Part shown: piece by piece, positions 8,178 to 16,047 of the stretch
Position numbering within the stretch: position 1 is the first letter of the stretch
How the letters are laid out: the number at the start of each line of letters is the position of its first letter
Source of the DNA: a virus
Length of the DNA: 28,218 bases
IMG/VR virus record: IMGVR_UViG_3300046655_000536
Coordinates: 1-28,218 of that record
Direction: 5' to 3' (one strand)
Translations under genes and position numbers: made by a program
Notes under the pieces: generated by a model
Told to the model about the DNA's origin: nothing
The model's input: only the letters and a program-made list of their open reading frames with translations
Databases searched by the model: none

Positions 8178-9407
8178 TTAAGAATTACCTGCATTCTGTA
8201 TCGCAGTAGTAAAGTTACCAAACGCACCTGCATTAGGCAAGTATGTTGGTAGTGCTAAACGACCACTAATTTGTACAGTTACTAAGTCTTTAACCACATT
8301 GTCTTGGTCTTGCTCGTAGAAACGAACCTGCATAGACTCACGGTCAAATAAAGTACATAACTGCGGGAAATCAGCAACTAAGAAGTCATTAGCATTTCCA
8401 TCGGTTGCATTGATTGCGTTTGTAGCAATAATAGGTACGCCACGAACAACTGGAGTACGGCTACCAAATACAACATCGTCAGGGAATACATAACGTCCGT
8501 CTGAATCCTTTCTACGAATCATTTCATAGAAACGACCTATTGACATCATAATTGCAGATGGTCGATAGTTTCTATCCTCTACCTGCTTGATTGCTTCCAT
8601 TAAAACATCATGCTCAGTTGCATTAGCATCTAACACATACTGGTCTAAAGTATAATCAGTAGAAGTCACAGTTAAGCCATAAGTAGAGTCATATAGCAAC
8701 CAAGAATCTTCTTCTTTCATATACTTCTCCATACCTCTTAAAGATATATGGCTAGCTAGTCCTGCAGTATCATTCAATGCTTCTTTAGAAACACGGAAAT
8801 GAGCAGCAATCTTTTCAACAACAGCATCAGTTGCAGTTAGGTCAAAATCGTTTTGTCCAGAGGCATCACCTTCAGCAACAATAGCAGTATTGTCTGTGAA
8901 GTTGCTTTCTTTGATGTAACGAATTTTGTCGCTGTTAGTCGTGCCATTTGGTAGGAATTGTCGCACGTGAGTTTTTCGCTCAGCATCGTACTTCATGCCT
9001 GCAACATAATCAGCAGGAACTACATCACCAGTATAAGCATCAGCTTCAGTTATAACAGCCTTGGTGCTCATTGTAAAGCCAGATGTTTGTCCAGCCTTAA
9101 ATGCTTCCATTTGCTCTTGAGTACTTTTGCTTTCTAAAGCTTCTTGCATCATGTTCTTTACAGAACCCTTTTGTGCATTTCCACCAAGACGATTATGGCT
9201 TTTTTCAATAGCTTCTAATCTGTCTTTTTGGCTAGAAATTAACTCTTCAATGTTTTTGATTTCAGACTTGGTAGCTGAATCAGCCTCGCCTGCAGATTTT
9301 ACCTGCTCTTGTAATTTATCGTAACGGTTTTCAAGGTCGCCTTTAAGCACATCCATGTGGCTTTTTACCGACTCAAGTCCTTCAGATATAGTTTTCTCTA
9401 AGTCCAT
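8178..9407 (-). CDS. Major capsid protein (HK97 fold)
   Basis: A 409-residue HK97-type capsid protein. Residues 1-~105 form a charged coiled coil (MDLEKTISEGLESVKSHMDV, VKNMMQEALESKSTQEQMEA), the delta/scaffolding domain normally removed by the prohead protease. The capsid part begins around residues 110-130 (TKAVITEADAYTGDVVPADY), with EKIAAHFRVSKEALNDTAGL, DSWLLYDSTYGLTV, and the P-domain/A-domain end VRGVPIIATNAIN and FYEQDQDNVVKDLVTVQISG. It overlaps the protease gene by 10 bases, so the two are coupled. Unusually for this genome, a strong Shine-Dalgarno AGGAG lies eight bases before the ATG, as expected for the most abundant late protein. Confidence 0.95.
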   Translation of the reverse strand: MDLEKTISEGLESVKSHMDVLKGDLENRYDKLQEQVKSAGEADSATKSEIKNIEELISSQKDRLEAIEKSHNRLGGNAQKGSVKNMMQEALESKSTQEQMEAFKAGQTSGFTMSTKAVITEADAYTGDVVPADYVAGMKYDAERKTHVRQFLPNGTTNSDKIRYIKESNFTDNTAIVAEGDASGQNDFDLTATDAVVEKIAAHFRVSKEALNDTAGLASHISLRGMEKYMKEEDSWLLYDSTYGLTVTSTDYTLDQYVLDANATEHDVLMEAIKQVEDRNYRPSAIMMSIGRFYEMIRRKDSDGRYVFPDDVVFGSRTPVVRGVPIIATNAINATDGNANDFLVADFPQLCTLFDRESMQVRFYEQDQDNVVKDLVTVQISGRLALPTYLPNAGAFGNFTTAIQNAGNS

Positions 9408-10969
9408 TTTTGGAACTCCTTTTGAATTTTTATTTTATTATTAAAGTTATCAAACAGCTTTAGAATAAGCTCGGCTTCATCTTCTTTTGGAGTGACTTGA
9501 GTCGGCTCTTTAGAGATAAGTGAGCTTTTTAATGCTTCTTCGAGATGCTTGATTTGTTTTTCAATTAGCTTATATGTTTCATCAGTATAATCACCTGAAT
9601 AAAACGCTTTTGAAAGTTCTTTATATTTATCGACACTGTCCTTTACATTCCCCTTCATCATGCCACCAGTGCTAAGTTCGTTAGCACCCCAAGTAACTGT
9701 TGACCCCTCCCACATTTTAGCCTCTTTAACCATGTAGCAGTCTTTTTCGTTGTCGTATTCTCTTTTTACAAAATTAATGCCAACAGAATGCTCTGTTAGA
9801 ACACCTTGCTTATATAATTTTAAAACATCTGTACCCAAATTAGTATCAGCTATCATTGTTCTAAAGTATAATCCTTTTCCATCCTCAATTAACTCCATTG
9901 GTTTACCAAGAACTTGTAATGGGTCGTGTTGATAAAGATGCATGATTCTATTTTTACCATAAGGCCCATTCTCCTTGATGGTCTTTTCATAGCAACCCTT
10001 CATCATTACATCACCATCAGAATCTTTAAAGTCAAATACAGAATAGTACCCCTCGACTATTCTTTTGTCGACATCGACTCCTCTAATTTCAGTGCTTGTA
10101 TTTTTTGTAATCCAAGGTAAGCTCATATTTTTATCCTGCCTTTGTTCTTCTAGTTGAATATTTCTGTCATGACTACTACAAGCCATGTAATAAGTTTCGC
10201 CATCCATAGAGTGCGTGTGCGTTCCGTTGCAACCTAAAAAATCTGCATACTCTTCTGCCTCTTCTCTAGTTCTAAAATATGATAGCTGTGGTTTTTTTAT
10301 TACTATCTCAATGCCATCAGACTTAGAACTCTGTGGGTGCCCTTTTGGTAACAAATCTGTATCATGCTTTCCACCCTTAAATCTACCAGTTCTTAAAACT
10401 GTAAGAAAGCTGTTGACTCGCCCCATCGCCCATTGCTGTGCGCTACTAACATTAGGTCGAACAGATTGAGGATTTGTTCTATATGCCCCAATGCCTCTAT
10501 CGTAAACCTTTTTTAATGTACCTGCTGTTGTTCTTTTGCTGGCTACATCACCTACTTTTTCGTTATGCTCTTTAGCTTTATCTCTAAGAGTGTCCATAAT
10601 CCCCTTAGTTTCTTCAGCTTCTTTTTGCTCCTTCTCTTCTAAATATTCAGCATCAATTCTTTTTTTCTCTTCATCTATTTGCTTTGATTTTCTTATAGCC
10701 CAATCAATACCCGAAGTTCCTCCCCAGCAATCCCACATCAAACCACCACAACCCTCGGTATATGGAACATCTTTATTTTGTCTATGCCTATTAAAAGAAG
10801 CCATTCTTTTTACAGTTCTCTCGCTCAAACTCTCCCTGCTTGCAAGTTGATTTGCTCTTTGCCAGCCTACTGGAGTACCGCAATTTTTCGGATTTCCCGA
10901 CTCTTCTCGGTACTTTAATGCCCTTTTTGCGTTATTTGAGGCTGATTGTGGGTAATCGTTGTAACTCAT
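9398..10969 (-). CDS. Multidomain prohead protease (U35/HK97 type)
   Basis: From ATG 10969 the product is 523 residues, far longer than a usual prohead protease of about 200. The C-terminal half (from about residue 295) is the protease: RIVEGYYSVFDFKDSDGDVM, catalytic His in MHLYQHDP (about residue 348), catalytic Ser in TEHSVGINF (about 395), then a charged tail. The N-terminal part holds other conserved blocks: a segment with AKRALKYREESGNPKNCGTP, VGWQRANQLA and LMWDCWGGTSGIDWA (about residues 12-92), a coiled coil (100-145), a block RGIGAYRT..SAQQWAMGRVNSFL (about 157-189) and YFRTREEAEEYADFLGC (231-247). An in-frame ATG at 10126 preceded by AGGA could give a protease-only form of 242 residues. 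A longer frame from TTG 10990 is rejected because that TTG lies in the promoter -7 box. It matures the capsid delta domain. Confidence 0.88.
   Translation of the reverse strand: MSYNDYPQSASNNAKRALKYREESGNPKNCGTPVGWQRANQLASRESLSERTVKRMASFNRHRQNKDVPYTEGCGGLMWDCWGGTSGIDWAIRKSKQIDEEKKRIDAEYLEEKEQKEAEETKGIMDTLRDKAKEHNEKVGDVASKRTTAGTLKKVYDRGIGAYRTNPQSVRPNVSSAQQWAMGRVNSFLTVLRTGRFKGGKHDTDLLPKGHPQSSKSDGIEIVIKKPQLSYFRTREEAEEYADFLGCNGTHTHSMDGETYYMACSSHDRNIQLEEQRQDKNMSLPWITKNTSTEIRGVDVDKRIVEGYYSVFDFKDSDGDVMMKGCYEKTIKENGPYGKNRIMHLYQHDPLQVLGKPMELIEDGKGLYFRTMIADTNLGTDVLKLYKQGVLTEHSVGINFVKREYDNEKDCYMVKEAKMWEGSTVTWGANELSTGGMMKGNVKDSVDKYKELSKAFYSGDYTDETYKLIEKQIKHLEEALKSSLISKEPTQVTPKEDEAELILKLFDNFNNKIKIQKEFQKWT
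9416..9420 (-). promoter_or_regulatory. Shine-Dalgarno site of the capsid gene
   Basis: AAAAGGAG lies upstream of the capsid ATG with AGGAG eight bases from the start codon. Most other starts here have only A-rich leaders, so this is a distinctive strong initiation site embedded in the 3' end of the protease gene. Confidence 0.6.
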
Positions 10970-10987
10970 AGGTGTAAATGTTTGCAA

Positions 10988-11020
10988 CAAAGATAGGTAT
11001 TTTTTACACCATTTAACAAT
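10988..11020 (-). promoter_or_regulatory. Bacteroidetes-type promoter for the capsid operon
   Basis: On the minus strand a perfect -7 element TATCTTTG (10988-10995) is preceded, after 21 bases, by ATTG (11017-11020), one mismatch from the -33 TTTG. The expected transcription start is about 10-15 bases before the protease ATG at 10969. The site lies in the 176-base gap after the glycosyltransferase gene, exactly where the protease-capsid-tail operon begins. Confidence 0.75.
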
Positions 11021-11057
11021 TTCGTATATTTATTTGGTGGTAATATAATTTTTAGTT

Positions 11058-11183
11058 ATGGATAAAGTAATATACAGAGTGCAAGAACAGCTTGATAACA
11101 ACTGGGTTGTTGATAAGAATGACATCCAGTTACTGTTGATGTTTGCTATTTGTTACTGGAAACAAGTAAGTGAATCTCATTAG
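11058..11183 (+). CDS. Possible 41-residue plus-strand protein
   Basis: This is the only plus-strand frame lying largely in an intergenic gap: MDKVIYRVQEQLDNNWVVDK, then a hydrophobic stretch IQLLLMFAICYW. Its last 38 bases overlap the end of the glycosyltransferase gene on the other strand. A weak promoter-like TTCG-21-TAATTTTT precedes it. It could be a small divergently transcribed gene or chance; coding is not proven. Confidence 0.28.
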   Translation: MDKVIYRVQEQLDNNWVVDKNDIQLLLMFAICYWKQVSESH

Positions 11184-11811
11184 CTAACTGATTTTGTCGG
11201 GTGTTCTTTTGTTCCCTTCGATGAATAGATTGTCGTAGATGACTTTCTGCGCTTTTTATCCAAAACATCCTATGCTTCAAACAAATTATACGAATATTTT
11301 TTTTAGCACATTCTAAAGAGGCCATTAAATCACTCATGCGATAATCCTTCCACTGGGTAGCATCAAACCTTATAGTATCTGTATGAAACGCGCTTACCCC
11401 AGTCCCTGCTACATCTATTTGATAATCAGAATCAACTGTTCGTAAGCATTGGTAAGTATGATGGCCAGTATAGTAAGGTAAATTTATTCCTTTAAGCTTT
11501 CGGCCATGAAAAGTTAGCCATGTGTTCGGGTATTTTTTTAAAGCCTTTAAAATTGTTTCTACATAGTCAGGTGGATAAATTATATCATCGTCGCAAGATA
11601 GGTAGATTCCCCTGCTCTTTGGTAGCCAAAAAAACTTAGCATTATCTGTATAATCGCAACCATTAAAAACCTGAACATTATCACCATTTACCTCGGGTAT
11701 ATAATCGTTGCCATATACACGAACAACATCCACTTGAAAACGCAAGCTATCGACCACCTTCTGTAAGGTTTCTTTTCTTGCTTTTATAGTGGCTAGATTT
11801 GCAGTTATCAT
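11146..11811 (-). CDS. GT-A glycosyltransferase (family-2-like), second copy
   Basis: A 221-residue GT-A fold glycosyltransferase. Evidence: N-terminal MITANLATIKARKETLQKVV (the short start of a GT2-like nucleotide-binding domain), DDD at residues 74-76 in GIYLSCDDDIIYP (the metal/nucleotide-sugar DxD), DVAGTGVSAFHTDTIRF in the acceptor region, and YRMSDLMASLECAKKN with Asp161 as a candidate base. It is 42 bases downstream of a small membrane-protein gene and is the last gene before the capsid-operon promoter. Possible targets are phage DNA, a virion protein or a host surface polymer. Given the TET/JBP-type oxygenase elsewhere in the genome, DNA-base sugar addition is a testable option but not shown by this sequence. 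Confidence 0.82.
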   Translation of the reverse strand: MITANLATIKARKETLQKVVDSLRFQVDVVRVYGNDYIPEVNGDNVQVFNGCDYTDNAKFFWLPKSRGIYLSCDDDIIYPPDYVETILKALKKYPNTWLTFHGRKLKGINLPYYTGHHTYQCLRTVDSDYQIDVAGTGVSAFHTDTIRFDATQWKDYRMSDLMASLECAKKNIRIICLKHRMFWIKSAESHLRQSIHRREQKNTRQNQLANEIHLLVSSNK

Positions 11812-11853
11812 GTCATTCCAAAATTCCGACCCCAGTATTCTGTCATATTATAG

Positions 11854-12027
11854 TTATAACTTTTTGCTTATTGTACTAAGCAATAGTTCTATCTTTTTAT
11901 CTATCAAAATTATCATGTCACTTTTTAATGCAATAAAAAACAAAACAAGTATTATTGCTACTTGCCAATCATAAAACATTGCCCATATCAAACAAGTAAT
12001 GCCTGCAATTATTCCTAATATTTTCAT
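11854..12027 (-). CDS. Small membrane protein between two glycosyltransferases
   Basis: A 57-residue frame beginning MKILGIIAGITCLIWAMFYD, followed by VAIILVLFFIALKSDMIILI and a basic end (STISKKL). It has one or two membrane segments. Its ATG overlaps the upstream glycosyltransferase stop as ATGA, good evidence that it is a real coupled gene. Function unknown; a holin-like or membrane-anchoring role is possible. Confidence 0.65.
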   Translation of the reverse strand: MKILGIIAGITCLIWAMFYDWQVAIILVLFFIALKSDMIILIDKKIELLLSTISKKL

Positions 12028-12668
12028 CTACTTACAAGTGGTTGAATTTTTCTTAGTTTAGGATGCATCTTACTTTCGTGCTTCCCATGATAACATAATG
12101 ATTTTTGTGGAAAGTACATAGGAATGCCTTTTTTGTAGAATGCTCTGCTTTGCGACCATCCAACACCACTACTTGTCATGCTTCTTCCGAACCTCGTTAT
12201 GCTTACATCTTCCTGCTTAAAATTTATTGCCTCTAGGGTTTCTCTGTTTGTAAAATAACCGCAATCAGCGTAACTACTTAAATAGCTTGAAATGCCTGCC
12301 ACGTCTATTTTCTTGTGCTTTATAGGTGTCCATATCTCTGGTCGGCCATCATTTAAAAGATTGTACACATAGTTACCCTTAACGTTGTTGTTTATGTACT
12401 TTGTTTTTTTATGCTGAACGTTCAAAAAATCATCAGGTAGGAATAAAAAAAAATCATTATCTGATTGCTTGCATATATCAAGAGCATATTGCCAATTTTT
12501 ATAGAACAGCTCTTTTCCTTTGTGACGTAATCTATGAAATTCAGATATCCCTACAAAAGGCATAGGGTCAAAGTTGCTTCCATCGTCAATAACTATAGGC
12601 TTTTCAGGGCATTGCTCAATGACCCTTTTTAGCATTTTAGGTCTGTTATAGCTAAATATCAGAATCAT
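12024..12668 (-). CDS. GT-A glycosyltransferase (family-2-like), first copy
   Basis: A 214-residue protein starting MILIFSYNRPKMLKRVIEQC, with IVIDDGS at residues 25-31 (the classic GT2 nucleotide-binding acid pair) and FLFLPDDF at 74-81 (DxD-type metal site). Later come GVGWSQSRAFYKKGIPMYFP and a His-rich end YHGKHESKMHP. It overlaps the Mu F-like gene by 17 bases and is coupled to the following membrane-protein gene. Inserted among virion genes, it would be expressed late. Substrate unknown: candidates are modified DNA bases, capsid or host glycans. Sequence similarity to the second GT-A gene is low, so this is not a recent duplication. Confidence 0.85.
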   Translation of the reverse strand: MILIFSYNRPKMLKRVIEQCPEKPIVIDDGSNFDPMPFVGISEFHRLRHKGKELFYKNWQYALDICKQSDNDFFLFLPDDFLNVQHKKTKYINNNVKGNYVYNLLNDGRPEIWTPIKHKKIDVAGISSYLSSYADCGYFTNRETLEAINFKQEDVSITRFGRSMTSSGVGWSQSRAFYKKGIPMYFPQKSLCYHGKHESKMHPKLRKIQPLVSR

Positions 12669-13629
12669 CTAACATTCCTGACAAACCAAAACCAAGCCCA
12701 ATATCAAAGCCAGCATCAAATATCTCTTCGGGTATAATAGGCTCATATGTTAATGTGCATCGACAGTTAATTGTGTTTCCTGCACTTGCTTGTGATGAAT
12801 CTCCAGGATATTGCATTAACTCACCACTAACATTAAAAAAGCCTTGTGCATCTGCACTTCTTCCGCTCATTGACCAATGGTCAAAAAATCCACCTTTTAA
12901 ACCTCTTGTTCTGTCGTCCATAGTTGAAAGCCACTTTTTTATAAATGGAACACCACTTTCCTGCGCACCAAGAAGGCTTCCTGCGTTTGAAGCTGAAACC
13001 ATCTCTGTTCTTCCTATTAACCTACCTCTTTTTTTAGAAAACCCATAATCATTGCTAACTGTTTTTGCAAAATTAGGTATTGATGTGCCATCCTTTAATC
13101 CTAAAACAACCTGCTTGCGTATTCTTTTTCGAGTAGTTTTTGATACTCGTACAATCTTATCTGTTGTATCACTTTGCCTAAGCCATCTTCTTGCTATTGC
13201 TCTCCAATTAGTTTTAGCTTTTTTCTGTGTTTTTTGCAACTGATTAAAGCTATCTATTGCAAACATAGGTATAATCCTTTCATATACCTCAGTATAAGCT
13301 GAATCTATTGGCTCGTCTGTTACTATTCCCTCTAAGTCAAAATCAATAGAGCCAGTGCGCTCAACCTCATCGAGGTATTGTTTTAACTGTATTTTTAATG
13401 CTTTTGTAAATACACGCTCTGCAAAAGGCTCTAATGCTTTTCTTTTGCTATCTATTGTTTTCCACTCAATGTAATCTTGCTGTATCTTTTTTCTATTCTC
13501 ATCACGATAAGTATTGTAGCAAATAGCAATAGCCTGCTCATTTGGAGTGCCTTCATTTAATAAAAAACGAACACAGCGACCCATGTAATCACCTCTTGGC
13601 TCGTTTTTATTTGGTTTTGGAATCGGCAT
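12652..13629 (-). CDS. Phage Mu F-like head morphogenesis protein
   Basis: A 325-residue minor head protein. Residues 1-50 form a small N-terminal domain (NEPRGDYMGRCVRFLLNEGT, then QAIAICYNTY) often fused in phages of Bacteroidetes. The Mu F/SPP1 gp7-like domain follows: LKDGTSIPNFAKTVSNDYGF, IGRTEMVSASNAG (about 205-217), STMDDRTR (235-242), DHWSMSGRSADAQGFFNVSG and the end motif INCRCTLTYEP (287-297). Such proteins bind the portal and help start DNA delivery or head assembly. The ATG follows directly on the U-tract of a terminator, so expression must come by readthrough. A block of lysis genes separates it from the portal gene. Confidence 0.9.
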   Translation of the reverse strand: MPIPKPNKNEPRGDYMGRCVRFLLNEGTPNEQAIAICYNTYRDENRKKIQQDYIEWKTIDSKRKALEPFAERVFTKALKIQLKQYLDEVERTGSIDFDLEGIVTDEPIDSAYTEVYERIIPMFAIDSFNQLQKTQKKAKTNWRAIARRWLRQSDTTDKIVRVSKTTRKRIRKQVVLGLKDGTSIPNFAKTVSNDYGFSKKRGRLIGRTEMVSASNAGSLLGAQESGVPFIKKWLSTMDDRTRGLKGGFFDHWSMSGRSADAQGFFNVSGELMQYPGDSSQASAGNTINCRCTLTYEPIIPEEIFDAGFDIGLGFGLSGMLDDSDI

Positions 13630-13660
13630 AAAAAAAACTAGCTCCTATCACAAAGCTAGT
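13630..13660 (-). terminator. Intrinsic terminator before the Mu F-like gene
   Basis: Minus-strand ACTAGCT, loop TTGTGATAGG, AGCTAGT is a perfect 7-bp hairpin followed at once by a T7 tract whose end abuts the ATG at 13629. It ends the lysis-gene transcript. Its loop shares GTGATAG with the terminator at 16048-16084. Confidence 0.75.
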
Positions 13661-13682
13661 CAAATTAACTAAGATGGAAAGA

Positions 13683-13988
13683 TTATGATAAAAGTTCTCC
13701 AAGCACCTGCATAAATTGCTCTACATCATCAGCTGTTATCCAGCCTAATATAAGCGCTGTTGTAAGCATTATAGCTACAATATTACGGAGTGTAAATGCC
13801 TCAAGAAGCTCGCTTTTAGTTTGACTCCATTCTCCTGCAACCACTGCCTTAAGCGCTTTTCCAATGAATTGGTTTGGCAAGGGCAGTATGTCGAGCGCTC
13901 CGTGCAACACTTGTCCGGCTTTGTTTTTTCCTTCAGCAACTTCTGATATAATGCGTACAATTTTCCATTCCTTAATAGGTTTTTTCAT
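13683..13988 (-). CDS. Holin-like membrane protein
   Basis: A 101-residue protein with an amphipathic N-terminal half (LHGALDILPLPNQFIGKALK) and one clear membrane segment, NIVAIMLTTALILGWI (about residues 69-84), followed by an acidic tail (DDVEQFMQVLGELL). It follows the coiled-coil membrane protein and the M15 peptidase with an ATGA overlap, making a three-gene lysis set. Phage lysis proteins of Bacteroidetes with this pattern are common, but no holin family was recognised with certainty. Confidence 0.65.
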   Translation of the reverse strand: MKKPIKEWKIVRIISEVAEGKNKAGQVLHGALDILPLPNQFIGKALKAVVAGEWSQTKSELLEAFTLRNIVAIMLTTALILGWITADDVEQFMQVLGELLS

Positions 13989-14251
13989 TTCATCATCTCC
14001 GATATAGCATTAAATAAAGCACTTGACCCTAAGCCTGCACCAGTTGCCCAAGCTATAATCTTTTGCTTAAACTTAACCAGTTCAGCTATTTGTTTTTCGT
14101 TATTTGTTACTTTCTTTACAAGCCCTTCCTGACCAAACTCATTACCAAGTAAGGCTTCTTTAATATCTTGTATATCTTTAGCAAGCAACTCAATCATAGC
14201 CTCAAGGTTATTTACTTTATATTTCAGGTCTTTAAATTCTTGGTCAGTCAT
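13985..14251 (-). CDS. Coiled-coil protein with C-terminal membrane segment (XhlA-like)
   Basis: An 88-residue protein: a long heptad-rich helix (MTDQEFKDLKYKVNNLEAMI, LLAKDIQDIKEAL, VTNNEKQIAELVKFKQKI) then a short hydrophobic end, IIAWATGAGLGSSALFNAI. This layout matches XhlA/hemolysin-type lysis accessory proteins that sit at the membrane beside a holin and endolysin. It overlaps the peptidase gene by eight bases and the next gene by four. Confidence 0.65.
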   Translation of the reverse strand: MTDQEFKDLKYKVNNLEAMIELLAKDIQDIKEALLGNEFGQEGLVKKVTNNEKQIAELVKFKQKIIAWATGAGLGSSALFNAISEMMK

Positions 14252-14615
14252 AATAGTGCCAAATTACATTAGATGGTTTATCTTTGTCAATGTCCACATG
14301 AATAAAATTATTTCCTATGCCAATGCGACTCAGGCCAACAGAAAGTAAGGAGTTAATTATTTTATATCTAGCAATGCTATCCTGAACCTTTAAATCTATT
14401 GCTAAACCTTTTGTGTGACTACTTGTTCCATCTCTGCCTTGTTCTTTTTCCCAAATTTTGCTTCTAAAGCCCGATGTCACTATAAAAGGCAACCCTGCTA
14501 CCTGCCGTGCAATATCGAGCTTCTTCATTAAAACATGGTCCATATCTTGCAACTTGCATGGTGGATTACAAGTTTCAAAATCTCTTTGAGAAAAATATTT
14601 AAGCTCCGTATTCAC
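14244..14615 (-). CDS. M15-family peptidase endolysin
   Basis: A 123-residue zinc peptidase of the M15 (Peptidase_M15_4/M15A-like) type, which cleaves peptide bonds in peptidoglycan. The motif SSHTKGLAID (His67, Asp74) and GIGNNFIHVDID (His106) supply the expected zinc ligands and catalytic site; LPFIVTSGFRS (42-52) is the conserved strand before them. Length is normal for a single-domain phage enzyme with no wall-binding domain or signal peptide, so export needs a holin. The start is GTG at 14615, overlapping the portal gene by 17 bases; no ATG occurs before residue 25, which would cut the domain. Confidence 0.9.
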   Translation of the reverse strand: MNTELKYFSQRDFETCNPPCKLQDMDHVLMKKLDIARQVAGLPFIVTSGFRSKIWEKEQGRDGTSSHTKGLAIDLKVQDSIARYKIINSLLSVGLSRIGIGNNFIHVDIDKDKPSNVIWHYYD

Positions 14616-15993
14616 TTTTCAATAGTTTTATCTCTTCCTCCGATAGTTCCGTGCTACCCTCGGAAACTAGATTCATTGGAATATAACGGTTGTCATCACC
14701 TAATGGTTCGTAGCCCATCTCCTTTCTTTTTTCATCAGCTGTTAACCACCACGCATTATTTAACCAGCTCACTAATGTTTCTCGGTCTTGACTAAGAGCA
14801 TCAATAGCCTGAACATCAAAGTCTAAATGATATTTATTACCAGTTTTCTCGTTAAATATTGGAACGAGCGCACGATTCATTTCTGCATAATCTCTCGATA
14901 ACTCAGGTATTACATTATCAAGATACAGCTGTTTTCGGCTTTCTTTCTTGTTGGCGTGTGTTTTGTTATCAGGGTCATTAAGTAATTCGCTTGGATAATT
15001 AAATACATTGCAAATATCTCGTTGCGTCATCTTACCTGCTTCAATAATTTCTAAATCGACTGGTGGCACCCCAAACTTTTCAAATCCTAATTTTACGCTT
15101 GAAACAAGCCAGTTCTTATAATTATCAGGGCCTTGCATCTGCCTTAAGTACTGTTCTAACTGACTTCTTTGCATTGGTGTGAGTTGTTCTAAATCAGGGT
15201 CGGTTGGATACACAACGCCACTTGCACCACCATTCTTCAGGGCCTTGCTTAAAGCTTGGTCGCCATCATTTCCTAGTCGCACAGACCTTCTCGCTGCTTT
15301 TAATGGACTCATTCCATATAAGTGTGAGCCAACAGCATCATAATCAGGATTCCAATATTTCCAGTGCATTACGGTATTAGCATCTAATTTATGCCCATCA
15401 TGACCGTACATATCAATAACATAGCCTTCAATTAATGACTCGTATGTTGGATTGGCTACAATTTTTGTAAACTGTGAAGGCATTACCCACATTTCACCAA
15501 AAGTCCCATCACCAAGCTCAACAAAGTGCGTATATCCGTTGCCAGTGATAAGCTGAAATCCCTTCATGTTTTCGTACCATTCAGGATAGCCTTGTAATGG
15601 ATTAGGATTATTTATTAACTTATAGAGAGGGTCTTGAGAATCCTCAACAGTTTCAAACGCCTCTTCTTTAAGCTCTAATAAATTATCGAGATTTTTTCTG
15701 CTTGCCTTTACAAAGTTTGCTTTTTGCAGACTACGATATTTTGTGGCCTTTCTCTCATCTTTTACTATGTGAACAATAGGAGGAACAGATGCTCCTGCTT
15801 TTGTGATTCCATTTATAACAGAATATACATCAGGGTTTAATTCATACCCATCTTCTATGTAAGCATTCTGCGTGTCATCAATGCTTATCGGTAGCCCTCT
15901 ATGAAATCTAAAAAGCTGTCTATTTAATTCATTATATATACGCTCATTAGGCGCTTTTGTTGCTCGGAAGGGAACAAGGTCAGATAATCTCAT
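14599..15993 (-). CDS. Portal protein (HK97/SPP1-like)
   Basis: From ATG 15993 the product is 464 residues, a normal portal length. It shows the HK97-type portal pattern: SVINGITKAGASVPPIVHIV, PLYKLINNPNPLQGYPEWYE, MKGFQLITGNGYTHFVELG, WKYWNPDYDAVGSHLYGMSP, LKAARRSVRLGNDGDQALSK, a Gln-rich stem region (MQRSQLEQYLRQMQG), MTQRDICNVFNYPSELLNDP and a C-terminal clip part (RETLVSWLNNAWWLTADEKR, MGYEPLGDD). It forms the dodecameric DNA channel. A longer frame opening at TTG 16035 is less likely. A strong terminator lies just upstream, and no convincing dedicated promoter was found between that terminator and the ATG. Confidence 0.93.
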   Translation of the reverse strand: MRLSDLVPFRATKAPNERIYNELNRQLFRFHRGLPISIDDTQNAYIEDGYELNPDVYSVINGITKAGASVPPIVHIVKDERKATKYRSLQKANFVKASRKNLDNLLELKEEAFETVEDSQDPLYKLINNPNPLQGYPEWYENMKGFQLITGNGYTHFVELGDGTFGEMWVMPSQFTKIVANPTYESLIEGYVIDMYGHDGHKLDANTVMHWKYWNPDYDAVGSHLYGMSPLKAARRSVRLGNDGDQALSKALKNGGASGVVYPTDPDLEQLTPMQRSQLEQYLRQMQGPDNYKNWLVSSVKLGFEKFGVPPVDLEIIEAGKMTQRDICNVFNYPSELLNDPDNKTHANKKESRKQLYLDNVIPELSRDYAEMNRALVPIFNEKTGNKYHLDFDVQAIDALSQDRETLVSWLNNAWWLTADEKRKEMGYEPLGDDNRYIPMNLVSEGSTELSEEEIKLLKSEYGA

Positions 15994-16047
15994 GAGGTAA
16001 AATTTATTTGCATCTAATTTAACAAATTTTAACAAAGTTTGAAACCA

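Noticed and set aside
10215-10850. Plus-strand frames of 84 and 104 codons opposite the protease gene
   Set aside because: Serine/leucine-rich antisense frames in a region where the minus frame has clear conserved motifs.
13668-13688. ACTAAGATG start context on the plus strand
   Set aside because: The ATG is followed by only three codons and a stop, so it is a chance match.
15994-16047. Promoter for the portal gene
   Set aside because: Several TTTG strings occur but none has a TAnnTTTG at 17-23 bases; spacing is wrong for each pair.
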